From Streptomyces sp. NBC_01262 (GTDB taxonomy: Bacteria > Actinomycetota > Actinomycetes > Streptomycetales > Streptomycetaceae): 64,000 bases of DNA. The stretch spans positions 1,178,001 through 1,242,000 of the forward strand of contig NZ_CP108462.1 of NCBI RefSeq assembly GCF_036226365.1. The letters run 5' to 3'. The translations under genes were made by a program, and so were the position numbers. Within the stretch, counting starts at the first letter, position 1; every line of letters starts with the position of its first letter. Shown piece by piece: positions 33,087 through 42,600 of this stretch. Below the pieces are notes generated by a model that worked only from the letters and a program-made list of their open reading frames with translations, had not been told where the DNA came from and searched no databases.

Positions 33087-34019
33087 ATGCCGAGCAGTTC
33101 CGCAGATCAGACCCTGGCCATCCGGGTCGTCGACAGCATGGAGCGCATGAGCGGGAGGCACCCCGGATACCGCCGGTCCAGTGCCCGGGGCGCGAGCTTC
33201 CGGGCCACCTTCACTCCCACCGGGGAGGCGGCCGCGCTGACCACGGCCGCGCACCTGCAGACGCGGGCGGTCTGGGCCACCGTACGGTTCTCGAACTCCG
33301 AGGGAGATCCCCGCACGCCCGACACCGCCCCGGTAACCCGCGGCATGGCCACCCGCTTCCACCTGCACGACGGCAGTGACACCGACCTCGTCGCCCTCAC
33401 CGTCCCCCGGTTCGTCGCCTCGACGCCCAGGGAGTTCCTGGAGCTGACCGAGGCCCTGGCCCCCGACCGCTTGACCGGCGAGCCCGACCCGGCCCGGGTG
33501 CACGCGTTCGTCGGTGCCCATCCCCACCTGGCCGAAGCCGTCGCGCAGCAGCCGCCGATACCCGTCAGCTATGGCTCCACCGCTTACTGGGCCATCCATG
33601 CCTTCATCTGGGTCGACGAGGCCGGCGTCAGCCGGCCCGTGCGGTACCGCTGGGAACCGGAGGCCGGGCGCACCGCCCTGACCGCCGCCGAGGCGGCCAC
33701 CCGCACCGCCCACTACCTGACGGACGAGCTGCACCAGCGCCTGGAGCACGCACCGGTGGCGTTCGACCTGCGGATTCAGCTCGCCGAACCCGACGACCCC
33801 ACCCACGACCCCAGCACGCTCTGGCCCGATCACCGCAAGGAGATCACCGCCGGGCGACTGGAGATCACCGCGCCCGCCGACGACCAGGATCCCTGGAACA
33901 TGCAGGCCTTCAACCCCACCCGTGTCACCAGCGGCATCCGGCTCTCCGACGACCCCGTCCTCGCCTTCCGGGCCCACGCCTACGCCGAATCCCACCGCCG
34001 CCGCAGTCGCAACCAATAG
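33087..34019 (+). CDS. Catalase-family haem protein with altered distal site
   Basis: A 310-residue small-subunit catalase-related protein (SrpA-like catalase core). The proximal haem Tyr is Y299 in FRAHAYAESHRRR, with the usual R-x3-Y spacing, and RFSN (distal Asn) is kept. The distal His of the family motif HA(K/R)G is missing: the sequence reads S31-S32-A-R-G, with Ser32 at the His position. It is therefore unlikely to be an efficient catalase and may be a peroxygenase-like, haem-storage or inactive member. ATG 33087 is preceded by AAGGAATG. It stands alone between the SARP and esterase genes. Confidence 0.85.
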   Translation: MPSSSADQTLAIRVVDSMERMSGRHPGYRRSSARGASFRATFTPTGEAAALTTAAHLQTRAVWATVRFSNSEGDPRTPDTAPVTRGMATRFHLHDGSDTDLVALTVPRFVASTPREFLELTEALAPDRLTGEPDPARVHAFVGAHPHLAEAVAQQPPIPVSYGSTAYWAIHAFIWVDEAGVSRPVRYRWEPEAGRTALTAAEAATRTAHYLTDELHQRLEHAPVAFDLRIQLAEPDDPTHDPSTLWPDHRKEITAGRLEITAPADDQDPWNMQAFNPTRVTSGIRLSDDPVLAFRAHAYAESHRRRSRNQ

Positions 34020-34120
34020 CGGCCGGGACGCGCCGATGAGTGAACCTCCTTGGTGCGCACGCCGTTTGAGGTGTCGTCAGTACAACGACCCCCGCAGCGC
34101 ATCGGGGGCCAGACGAATGG

Positions 34121-35053
34121 ATGGACTTGAACAAGCAGACCAAGAGATCCCCCGGCCGGCGGGGCCTGCTGCGAGGCGCCATGGTGGCGTGCTGCGCGAT
34201 GGCCCTGTCCACCGCGGGGGCGACGGCGGCGAGCGCCTCGGCACCCACCGCGCGCACCGCACCCACCGCGCGCACCGTGAACTACGTGGCGCTGGGCGAC
34301 TCGTACGCCTCCGGCCCCGGCATCCCGACCCAGGTCGACGCCACGTACGCGCGGTCCGACCAGAACTATCCGTCCCTCCTCGCGGCAGCGAGGAACTGGC
34401 AGCTGACCGACGTCAGCTGCTCGGGCGCCACCACGACGGCCCTGGCCGGCTCCCAGGGCTCGCGAGCGCCGCAACTGGACGCGCTCGGCGCGGACACGGA
34501 CGTGGTCACCCTCACCATCGGCGGCAACGACCTCGGCTTCTCCGGCAATCTGGCCACCTGCGCCGGGCTGGCGGCCAAGGACCCGACGGGCAATCCGTGC
34601 CGGACCTTCTTCACGAGCGACGGCACCGACCGGCTGGAGCAGCGCGTCAGCGACCTCGCTCCCAAGATCGCCGCCGCGCTGGACGCCGTACGGGAGCGGG
34701 CTCCGCACGCCAAGGTCCTGGTGGTCGGCTATCCCGACCTGTTCCCGGACGACGGGGTCGGCTGCACCGGCTCCGCCGTGCCGCTCGCCGCCGGTGACTT
34801 CGCCTATCTGCGGGACACCGAGAAGAAGCTCAACGCGATGATCGCGGACCAGGCGTCGGCGAACGGCGCGCGCTACGTCGACACCTACACCCCGACGGTG
34901 GGACACGACATGTGCAAGCCGGCCGGCGAGCGCTGGATCGAACCCCTGGTCGCCGCGGCTCCGGCCGCGCCCGCCCACCCCAACGCCCAGGGTCAGCAGG
35001 CCATGGCCGCCACGGTGGAGCGCGCCCTGCGCTGCGTCGCTCACCGCCGCTGA
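34121..35053 (+). CDS. Secreted SGNH/GDSL esterase-lipase
   Basis: A 310-residue SGNH hydrolase. The N-terminus (KRSPGRRGLLRGAMVACCAMALSTAG) is a signal peptide with a twin-Arg-like stretch and an ASASA cleavage area. Blocks are GDSY (catalytic Ser), GGND and HPNAQG (catalytic His), and paired Cys suggest disulphides as in Streptomyces SCO7513-type lipases/esterases. It would act outside the cell on esters or lipids. An 11-bp perfect hairpin follows its stop, so it is probably monocistronic. Confidence 0.95.
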   Translation: MDLNKQTKRSPGRRGLLRGAMVACCAMALSTAGATAASASAPTARTAPTARTVNYVALGDSYASGPGIPTQVDATYARSDQNYPSLLAAARNWQLTDVSCSGATTTALAGSQGSRAPQLDALGADTDVVTLTIGGNDLGFSGNLATCAGLAAKDPTGNPCRTFFTSDGTDRLEQRVSDLAPKIAAALDAVRERAPHAKVLVVGYPDLFPDDGVGCTGSAVPLAAGDFAYLRDTEKKLNAMIADQASANGARYVDTYTPTVGHDMCKPAGERWIEPLVAAAPAAPAHPNAQGQQAMAATVERALRCVAHRR

Positions 35054-35066
35054 CGTGAGCGGAACG

Positions 35067-35101
35067 GGGGCACCGGCTCTCCTGGGGAGCGCCGGTGCCC
35101 C
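35067..35101 (+). terminator. Terminator hairpin after SGNH hydrolase
   Basis: Perfect 11-bp arms GGGGCACCGGC (35067-35077) and GCCGGTGCCCC (35091-35101) with a 13-base loop, 14 bases past the stop. It argues against the SARP gene starting as far upstream as 35055. Confidence 0.85.
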
Positions 35102-35135
35102 TGACGCGTTTGTTCGGCCCACTAGACTCTGGCAG

Positions 35136-37688
35136 GTGGTTACGGCGGTGGAAAAGTACGAGTTCGGGCTGCTGGGGCCGCTGAGTGGGCGCCATGGCGG
35201 GCGTGTGCTGGATCTCGGCAGTCCGCTGCAGCGTGCGGTCCTGGTCCGGCTCCTGCTCGGAGAAGGACGCCAGTGCGGCCTCGACCACCTCATCGACGCG
35301 CTGTGGGAAGAGCCGCCCGCCAATGCGGTGCGCTCGGTGCGGACGTACGCCTACCGCATCCGCCTGTCGCTAGCCGAGGAGCGCTCCCGGCTGGAGACCA
35401 CACAGGGCGGATACCAGCTCGGCATCCCGGAGCAGGCCGTCGACGCCCTGCGTTTCGAGCGGCTCGTACGTGACGGCGAGGAACTGCGGGCGGCGCGGCA
35501 GACCGGCCCCGCCCTGCGGGCGTTCGACGCCGCGCTGGCGCTGTGGTCGGGAGAGCCGCTGTCCGGCGTGCCCGGCCCCTTCGCCCGGCGGCAGCGCCGA
35601 CGTTTCGTGGATCTGCGGCTGAACGCCCAGGTGGCGCGGTTGGAGTGCGCCGACGAACTGGGTGAGCACGCCCGCGTGGCGACCGAACTGGTCTCGCTGA
35701 TCGCCGACCATCCGCTGCGGGAGGATCTGTACGCGCTGCGCATGCGTGCGCTGTACCGCGCCGGGCGGGCGGCGGAGGCCCTGGCGGTCTACGCCGCGGC
35801 CCGCGAGACCATGGTGGCCGAGCTGGGCATGGATCCGGGGCCGGAGCTGCGTGAGCTGCAGGCACACATCCTCAGCGGCGCCGAGCCCGAGTCCGGACCC
35901 GAGCCCGAGCCCGTTGAGCCGCCTCCCGGGGGAGGTCGCGAGGAGGTCGGGGTCGGCGTCCGCCCGCAGCAGCTTCCTCCGGCGCCGGGCGACTTCGTCG
36001 GGCGGGAGCGGCTCCGGGAGCGGCTCCGGCTCGCGTTGCGGCCCAGCGGGGAAGCGGTCGCGCTCACGGTGCTCAGCGGTATCGGCGGCGTGGGGAAGAC
36101 AGCGCTCGCGCTGCGCGTCGCCCACGGCATCCGCGGCGACTATCCGGACGGGCAGCTCTATGTGGACCTGCGGGGTGACGGCGGCCAACCCGCCGATCCC
36201 GCAGACGTGACTGTCGACTTCCTCCTGGCGCTCGGCATGCCCGCCGCCGCGATCCCCGCGACGCCCACCGCCCGCGCCGGGGCCTATCGCACCCTGACCG
36301 CCGATCGCCGGATCCTGGTGCTCCTGGACAACGCGTCCGACACCGCCCAGGTGACACCGCTGCTCCCGGGTACACCCGGCAACGCCGCGCTGATCACGAC
36401 CCGGCACCGGTCGCTCGTACCGCCGGGCGCGACGCGTTTCGAGGTGCCGGTGCCCGATCAGGAGGAGGCGGTGGCCATGCTGGGCCGGTTCACCGGCGAC
36501 GCCGAGATCGCCGCCGCCCCGGAGCTCGCGGTGGAGCTGGTGCACGCGTGCGGGCAGCTGCCGTTGGCGCTGCGCATCATCGGTGCCCGTGCGGCGGCCC
36601 GTCCCGGACGCGGGCTCGGTGCGCAGTTGCTGCGACTGCGCGCCGAGGAGAGCCGGCTCGACGAGCTGCGGGCCGGAGGCATGTCGGTGGAGGCCACCTT
36701 CCAGGTCGGATACCGGGCTCTCGCCCCCGATCGGGCCCGGGCGATGCGCCTGTGCGCTCTGCTCGACGCCGCCGACTTCCCGGTCGCGGTCGCGGCGGTG
36801 CTGCTCGACCGGCCGGAGCAGGAAACCGAGGAGCAACTGGAGCACCTGGTGGAGGCCGGTCTGCTCGAACCGCACTCGGCCGACCGCTACCGCTTCCACG
36901 ATCTGGTACGGGCGTTCGCCGCCCGTCGCGCCGATCGCGAGGATCCCGTCGCGGATCGCGAGGCGGCGCTGGTGCGGCTGACGATGTTCCTGCATGCCAC
37001 CCTGCTCCAGGCCATGAGCGCGACCGAGCGGGCCGGCTCGCTCAGCGTCCATCTGTTCTCCGTACCGCTGACCGGACTGCGGTTCGCCGACGCCGAGGAG
37101 GCGCGTGCCTGGCTGCTGGCCGAGCACACGCTCCTGGTCTCGGTGTTCTCCCGGGTGCTGCGCGACATCCCCGACGCTTCGAGGCTCGTCGTCGCCGCGC
37201 TGTCGGTGATCGCGTCGAGCGGGCTCTTCGCCGGACCCGCCCATCAGCGGGAACTGGAACGCATCACGGACCAGGCGGTCACGGCGGCCGAGCTCGCCGA
37301 CGACCCGGCGTGGCAGGCGCAGACCCGGCATATCCGGGCCTGGCTCGCCTTCATCCGCGGTGACCTGGCAGCGGCGGAAAAGGATCTGCGTAAGGCGATC
37401 CGGCGTGGGCGCGCCGTCGACGACCCGGTGACGTTCTTCATGTCCGCCCGGCTGCTGTCGGTCGTACTCGCGGACCAGGGGCGGACCGCGGAGGCCGTGG
37501 AGTTCTTCGCCGAATCGGAGGCCGTCGCCGGCGCGGAGGACGATCCGAACAGCCCTGCCTACTTCAGCCGAGAAGTGGGCCGCCTGTACACCGCGCTGAG
37601 CTCGGACCGGGCCGAGGTGAACATCTCCGCGGCGCGGCATGTGAACGAGGTGAGCGATCGCCTGCGGCAGGAGGCGGCGCAGCGCTGA
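35136..37688 (+). CDS. SARP/AfsR-type regulator with BTAD and NB-ARC domains (third, divergent)
   Basis: About 850 residues. Order: winged helix (EFGLLGPLSGRHGG...), BTAD (LRFERLVRDGEEL...LREDLYALRMRALYRAGRAAEALAVY), a Glu/Pro linker, NB-ARC ATPase with Walker A GIGGVGKT at 315-322 and LVLLDNASD, then a helical TPR-like tail. It is closer to classical AfsR than to the other two SARPs here. GTG 35136 is preferred: it starts the conserved domain, has no good Shine-Dalgarno, and lies 8 bases after TAGACT (35123-35128), a possible -10 for a leaderless transcript. Targets unknown. Confidence 0.92.
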   Translation: MVTAVEKYEFGLLGPLSGRHGGRVLDLGSPLQRAVLVRLLLGEGRQCGLDHLIDALWEEPPANAVRSVRTYAYRIRLSLAEERSRLETTQGGYQLGIPEQAVDALRFERLVRDGEELRAARQTGPALRAFDAALALWSGEPLSGVPGPFARRQRRRFVDLRLNAQVARLECADELGEHARVATELVSLIADHPLREDLYALRMRALYRAGRAAEALAVYAAARETMVAELGMDPGPELRELQAHILSGAEPESGPEPEPVEPPPGGGREEVGVGVRPQQLPPAPGDFVGRERLRERLRLALRPSGEAVALTVLSGIGGVGKTALALRVAHGIRGDYPDGQLYVDLRGDGGQPADPADVTVDFLLALGMPAAAIPATPTARAGAYRTLTADRRILVLLDNASDTAQVTPLLPGTPGNAALITTRHRSLVPPGATRFEVPVPDQEEAVAMLGRFTGDAEIAAAPELAVELVHACGQLPLALRIIGARAAARPGRGLGAQLLRLRAEESRLDELRAGGMSVEATFQVGYRALAPDRARAMRLCALLDAADFPVAVAAVLLDRPEQETEEQLEHLVEAGLLEPHSADRYRFHDLVRAFAARRADREDPVADREAALVRLTMFLHATLLQAMSATERAGSLSVHLFSVPLTGLRFADAEEARAWLLAEHTLLVSVFSRVLRDIPDASRLVVAALSVIASSGLFAGPAHQRELERITDQAVTAAELADDPAWQAQTRHIRAWLAFIRGDLAAAEKDLRKAIRRGRAVDDPVTFFMSARLLSVVLADQGRTAEAVEFFAESEAVAGAEDDPNSPAYFSREVGRLYTALSSDRAEVNISAARHVNEVSDRLRQEAAQR

Positions 37689-37802
37689 GCCTGTCGCTCG
37701 CCGGGCCGGCCCCCGTTCACGCGCCGTCGACCGGACGTCGATCCGTGTTCGGCATGGTGGTGCGGGTACGGACCGCATCGCCTCCTCGAACAGGTGACAG
37801 AC

Positions 37803-38720
37803 ATGCTCAAGATCGGTCTGGGGTCTCCCCAGTACGGATTGTTCACCGACCCCTCCACGATCTCCGGGTTCGCCGCCGCGGTCGAAGCGATCGGCTTCGA
37901 CAGCCTGTGGGTGGGCGACCGGGCCCTGGTGCCGACGCAGCCCCGTGACCCCTATCCGGGCGGCGGCCCCGTACCGGAGGAGTACCGCAACTTCCTCGAC
38001 CCCATCGCCACGCTGTCCTTCCTGGCCCACGCCACCCGGCGGTTGCGCCTGGGGACCAGCACGCTGAACGCGCCCTTCTACTCCCCGCTCCTGCTGGCCC
38101 GTTCTCTGACCTCCGTCGACATCCTCAGCGAGGGGCGGCTCGACATCGGGTTCGGGCTCGGATGGTCCTCCGACGAGTACGAGGCCATCGGTGTGCCGTG
38201 GCGGGGGCGCGGGGCACGGCTGGAAGAGATCCTGGACGTCCTGGAACACGTCTGGTCCGGTGCGCCGACCGAGCACGAAGGGACTCTGTGGACGATCCCG
38301 AGTGCGCACTTCGGGACGCTCCCCGTACAACGTCCCCGCCCGCCGGTGCTCCTGGGCGGTTTCACTCCGGCCACTCTGGAACGTATCGGCCGTCGCGCCG
38401 ACGGCTGGGCGGGCGTGGGGCTGCCGGTGCCGCAACTGGCCTACGTCATCAGCCAGATCCGGCAGATCGCGGAGGCCAACGGACGTGCCCCCGACGCCCT
38501 GCGCACCGTCGTCCGGGTCAACCCCGTGGTGACGGCCGAGGCCGCGCCGAGCGACGCCGTTCCGCACCGGGGAACGGTCGTGCAGGTCTCGGACTACCTG
38601 CTCGCCGCCCATGCGGCGGGGGCGGACGAGGTCCTCATCGACCTGCAGCAGACCGCGCGGAGCGCGGAAGAGCTGACCGACCTGGCACACCGCTTTCACG
38701 AAGTCCTGCGCAAGGGCTAG
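37803..38720 (+). CDS. LLM-class flavin/F420-dependent oxidoreductase
   Basis: A 305-residue luciferase-like TIM barrel. Features: IGLGSPQYGLF at the start, LGTSTLNAPFYSPLLLARSLTSVDILSEGRLDIGFGLGWS (the family core around residue 80-120) and PPVLLGGFTPATLERIGRRADGW. These match F420- or FMN-dependent oxidoreductases of the actinobacterial TIGR03619/Rv-type groups. ATG 37803 follows AGGTGA; a GTG at 37794 is the alternative. The stop TAG is part of a short repeated sequence TAGGGCCTGTC. Substrate unknown. Confidence 0.9.
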   Translation: MLKIGLGSPQYGLFTDPSTISGFAAAVEAIGFDSLWVGDRALVPTQPRDPYPGGGPVPEEYRNFLDPIATLSFLAHATRRLRLGTSTLNAPFYSPLLLARSLTSVDILSEGRLDIGFGLGWSSDEYEAIGVPWRGRGARLEEILDVLEHVWSGAPTEHEGTLWTIPSAHFGTLPVQRPRPPVLLGGFTPATLERIGRRADGWAGVGLPVPQLAYVISQIRQIAEANGRAPDALRTVVRVNPVVTAEAAPSDAVPHRGTVVQVSDYLLAAHAAGADEVLIDLQQTARSAEELTDLAHRFHEVLRKG

Positions 38721-38760
38721 GGCCTGTCCGGGGGATCTCCGAATCAAGGAACACACGATC

Positions 38761-39420
38761 ATGACTGATGTAGTCAGCTCGAAGCCGGATGTCCACGACA
38801 TGGTGGTGGTGCATCGCACCTTCCGTCGATCGTGCGCGGAACTGCCTGATCTGGTGCGCGGGCTGCGGCCCGGCGACACCGCGCGGGCCGAGCTCGTCGT
38901 CGACGCGGTGCGGTTCATGCTCATGGGCCTGGAAGCCCACCACGTCAGCGAGGACGAATTCCTCTGGCCCCGGCTCGCGGCACGGGCGGCGGTGCGGGCC
39001 GAGGCGATCACGCGCATGGAGGAACAGCACCACCGCCTTGAAGAGCTGGTCACGCAGGTGCGGAGCGCGCTGGACGGGCTGGCCGCCGATCCCCGGCAGC
39101 CCCTCTGCGAGCAGGTTGCGGAGCAACTCACCGAACTCGGCTCGGTGTTGACCGCGCACATGGACGAGGAGGAGAACACCATCCTGCCGTTGGCCGCCGA
39201 ACATCTGAGCGTCGCCGAATGGGAGGAACTCGGCGAGATCAGCCTGGCGAAGCTGGAGAAGAAGCATCTGCTGCGCGCCTTCAGCGCGTTGATGGCAGTG
39301 GCGACGCCCGAGGAGCAGCAGGCGATTCTCACCAAGGCGCCACTGCCCGCCCGCCTCCTGTGGCGCCTGTCCGGCCGCCGCTCGCACGCCCGTTGGGAGG
39401 CCCGCCTGCACGGGGCGTGA
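38761..39420 (+). CDS. Hemerythrin HHE-domain protein
   Basis: A 219-residue protein with a four-helix hemerythrin-like domain (about 10-150). Di-iron ligand-type residues are H12 and H18-like positions, EAHHVSEDEFLWP, EEQHHRLEELV and TAHMDEEENTILP. Such proteins bind O2, NO or sense iron/redox state. A C-terminal extension (LTKAPLPARLLWRLSGRRSHARW) may be membrane-associated. It sits 40 bases after the LLM oxidoreductase and before a strong hairpin, so these two may be one unit. Confidence 0.9.
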   Translation: MTDVVSSKPDVHDMVVVHRTFRRSCAELPDLVRGLRPGDTARAELVVDAVRFMLMGLEAHHVSEDEFLWPRLAARAAVRAEAITRMEEQHHRLEELVTQVRSALDGLAADPRQPLCEQVAEQLTELGSVLTAHMDEEENTILPLAAEHLSVAEWEELGEISLAKLEKKHLLRAFSALMAVATPEEQQAILTKAPLPARLLWRLSGRRSHARWEARLHGA

Positions 39421-39436
39421 GCGCGGATGCACACCG

Positions 39437-39475
39437 AAGGCGCCTGACCGGGCAGAAGTCCGGGTCAGGCGCCTT
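39437..39475 (+). terminator. Strong terminator after hemerythrin gene
   Basis: Perfect 12-bp arms AAGGCGCCTGAC and GTCAGGCGCCTT (39437-39448, 39464-39475) with a T/C-rich tail TCTCTT. It cleanly separates the hemerythrin gene from the large-protein pair. Nothing else is recognised up to 39626 apart from the ribosome site. Confidence 0.9.
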
Positions 39476-39626
39476 CTCTTGTGCGTGAAGGAAATCGCGG
39501 CAGGCAGAAGAGCACAGGGCACCGGCCCGGGTCGAGTAGTGACTACTCAAGCGGTTCGGGCCGCATACCGGTTGTCTTGATCCAATCCATCTGCCGCCTG
39601 TGCGGACCTGACTGAGGAAGGTGGCC

Positions 39627-42600
39627 GTGGCACCTACGCCCCCGCCGAAGAAGAATGTCTCCCGCCGGCTGTTCCTGCGTTACTCCGGGGGGACAGGTAT
39701 CACCGTCGCCGCCGCGGTGAGCACAAGCTATGGCGTCGGCCCCCTCGCGGGAGCCGGTTCTGCCGCGCGTGCCACCGCGGTGCCGGTCCGCACTGTGCTG
39801 CTCCGTCGCCGCGACGACATGATGAACCTGCAGATTCTGCTCGTGAACCTGCGAATCGGCGGCAAGACAGGGGCGCCGACGCTGGTCAGGCAGGACGCGG
39901 ACCAGCCCGCCTTCCTGGTGGTGGACTTCGGCCCGCAGTCGGCACAGGAACGTTCCTTCCCCGATCCGGGCACCGTGGGCCAGGCACCTGTGTCGCTGGA
40001 GTGGGGTGCGGCAAGCCGTCTGGCCTTTGACGTGACCGATCACCTTCCTCTGCCCTACACCACGTCGGCCTTGCTGCACTGGGCCGGTTTCCCCGCCAGG
40101 CTGGTGCCGAACGCGCAGGGCCGCGACGTGCCCGGGACGTTCCAGGGCGAGCTGCGCGCGCCCACCGGCCACGAGACGTCGCTGGAAGTGCCGTTCGGCG
40201 TTGTTGTCTCTCCTGACAGCAGCAGCGGGTGGTGCCATGTGGAGACGGCCGCTGTTCCGTCTTCGCCCAGCGGCTGGACCGAACTGTGGAATACCCGGCT
40301 CGGCTCCCGAGTGGACAGCGCCGAGGACGGTGAGGACAGCGAGTGGACCGTGCGGGAGGACGACTCGGCCCGGCCCCTCAGAGCGGTCTGGCTCCGTGAT
40401 TCGCGCTTTCCGTCGTGGCTTGCCGCCCCCTCCTCCGTACCCGCCACCGGTCCCTATCCGACCTCGCTGACTCCTCGCAACCGCTACGACCTGGTCCGTT
40501 TGTCGTCCGACTTCTCCGTACGGACCACGTCACTGCCCGCCCCCATAGAGGCTGATCTGCTGTCGCTGTCCGCCTTGGGGGCGGGGCTGGAGGCACATGG
40601 CTCCTGGGACACAACGGGCAGTACCTTCTCCTCGGGACTGTCGGAGTGGTCGCACAGCATGGGCCTGGGACGCGACCAGAAGGTGCGTGTCGCCCAGCAC
40701 GGCTATCTGCTGCCCTTCGGTCACCGCGCGGCGTACGTGCAGGTCACGGAGCGCCAGATGGAGCCGGACGGCGGCGGCACTGTCAGCGGCATCCTGCGTA
40801 CCCGCACGTTTCTGGTCGTCCTGGAGCGTGAGCGTCGCTACGAGGGCGATCAGAACATGCCCAGCGGCGGCAGAGCGATGCCGTTCCGCCGGATCCGGGC
40901 CGTGACCCGTACCACCCCCGCACTCGACGCGGCGCAACGCTACGTTCCGACCTCCGCCGCCCCGGTGGCGGGAGAAGACACCGCCTATGTCTTCCTCGCG
41001 GAGTCCAATTCCGCCCCGCTGCCGCTGCACTTCACGGGTGTGGACTGGCAGGGGCGGCGCGTTTCGTTCACGGCCCCTGTGGTCTTCATCAGTGAACGGG
41101 GTTCCCGCATCAGTTCGCTGCGTGACGACGTGGCGACGAAGTACAACACCGACACTCCCGCTGACAACGCCGCACGTCTCGGACGGGTCGGAGGCAAGTC
41201 CGTCGCTCTTGCCGCCCCGTCGAAGCCCGGCGACACCAGCTTGCTGGTCCGGGCGCTGTCGTTCGGTATGGCGATGGCGGATCCTGCGACGAAGGGTGTG
41301 CCGGCTTTCCCGTCGGTGAGTCAGGTGGTCGCCGAACTCCCGTCCAGTGTGCGTGCGTTCACGCCTGACGCGCCGGCGGCCGTACTGAAGTACTTTGACG
41401 GCTATATCACCCATGGTTTCGAGGACGCGCACAATGCGGCAGGTGTGTACCTCGCCAAGGCACAGGGCAGCGCCCGCACCGCTCTGGAGTTCGCCGCCGA
41501 GCGCGGCGGAGGCATCGTCACCCCGGGTCTGATCATGGACGGTCTGTCCCGGAAGTTCGGGCCGGTGGCCGGCGACCTCGTTCAGGCGGCGCGTGAGCGG
41601 TTCGACGTATCCCGGATGCTGGCAGACCTGGACGTCAATCTGCTGGGCGGCGTGCGGCTGTCGGACGTGGTGAAGAACCTGGCGGGCGATGTGCCCAACC
41701 CGCAGCAGGCCGTCAAGGTCGTGACCCGGGAGTTCGACCGACTGGAAGGCGTTGTCCGCAAGCTGGAGCGGGTCGAGGCGCGGCTTTCCTGGAGTCCCGA
41801 ACTCCAGGCCGGTCCCGGACACCTCAACATGTTCGTTCCAGGCCCTGATGGGCGGTTGGACATCGAAGCGGTGTCCATCGTGCGGCTTCTGCCGCCGCTC
41901 AACGCGGACTACACGGTCCGTGGGCGGCTGAGCGATGTCGCCATCAACATATGGGGCGACAGCGGTGCGAGTCACTTCGTCACGGTGGGAATCAGGTCCC
42001 TGCAGTTCACCGCGGCCAAGGGTCGTCCCACCGACATCGACTGCCAGCTGGGGCAGATCTCCTTCCACGGGCCGCTGAAGTACCTGGAGGAGATCGCCAA
42101 GCTCTGCAGACTGTCGGTTCCCGGCGTGCCCTCGGGCTCCAGTGCCCTGGCGGGTCCTCGGGCCGCCGCGGCCCCCTCCGGTTCCGGCGGGTCGCCGCTG
42201 GCCGTCAGCGTGGTCGGGCAGCAGATCCAGGCCGAACTGTCGATGGCCCTGCCGTCGCTTTCCTTCGGTGTCTTCTCCCTCGGCTCGCTCAACCTGTTCG
42301 CAGGCCTGTATCTGCCCTTCGACGGATCGCCCGTACGGTTGAGGTTCGCTGTCAACTCCCGGGACGCACCCTTCGCCCTCACCGTCTCCTTCCTCGGCGG
42401 TGGCGGCTTCTTCGCCCTGGAAGCCGGCGCCGACGGGGTGGAAAGCCTGGAGACGGCCCTGGAAGTGGGGGCGGGCACGTCCTTCGACGTGGCCGGAGTG
42501 GTTTCCGGACACGTCGAAGCGAAGATGGGCATCTACTTCGGGGTGCACACCGTCGAGGCCGGCGGCTCCACCGCACAGCAGGTGGAGCTTTCCGCCTACG

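Noticed and set aside
21511..38720. Biosynthetic gene cluster for a natural product
   Set aside because: SARPs, SDR, BBE oxidase, Dabb and LLM proteins are suggestive, but no PKS, NRPS, terpene, RiPP or other core enzyme is present in the window.
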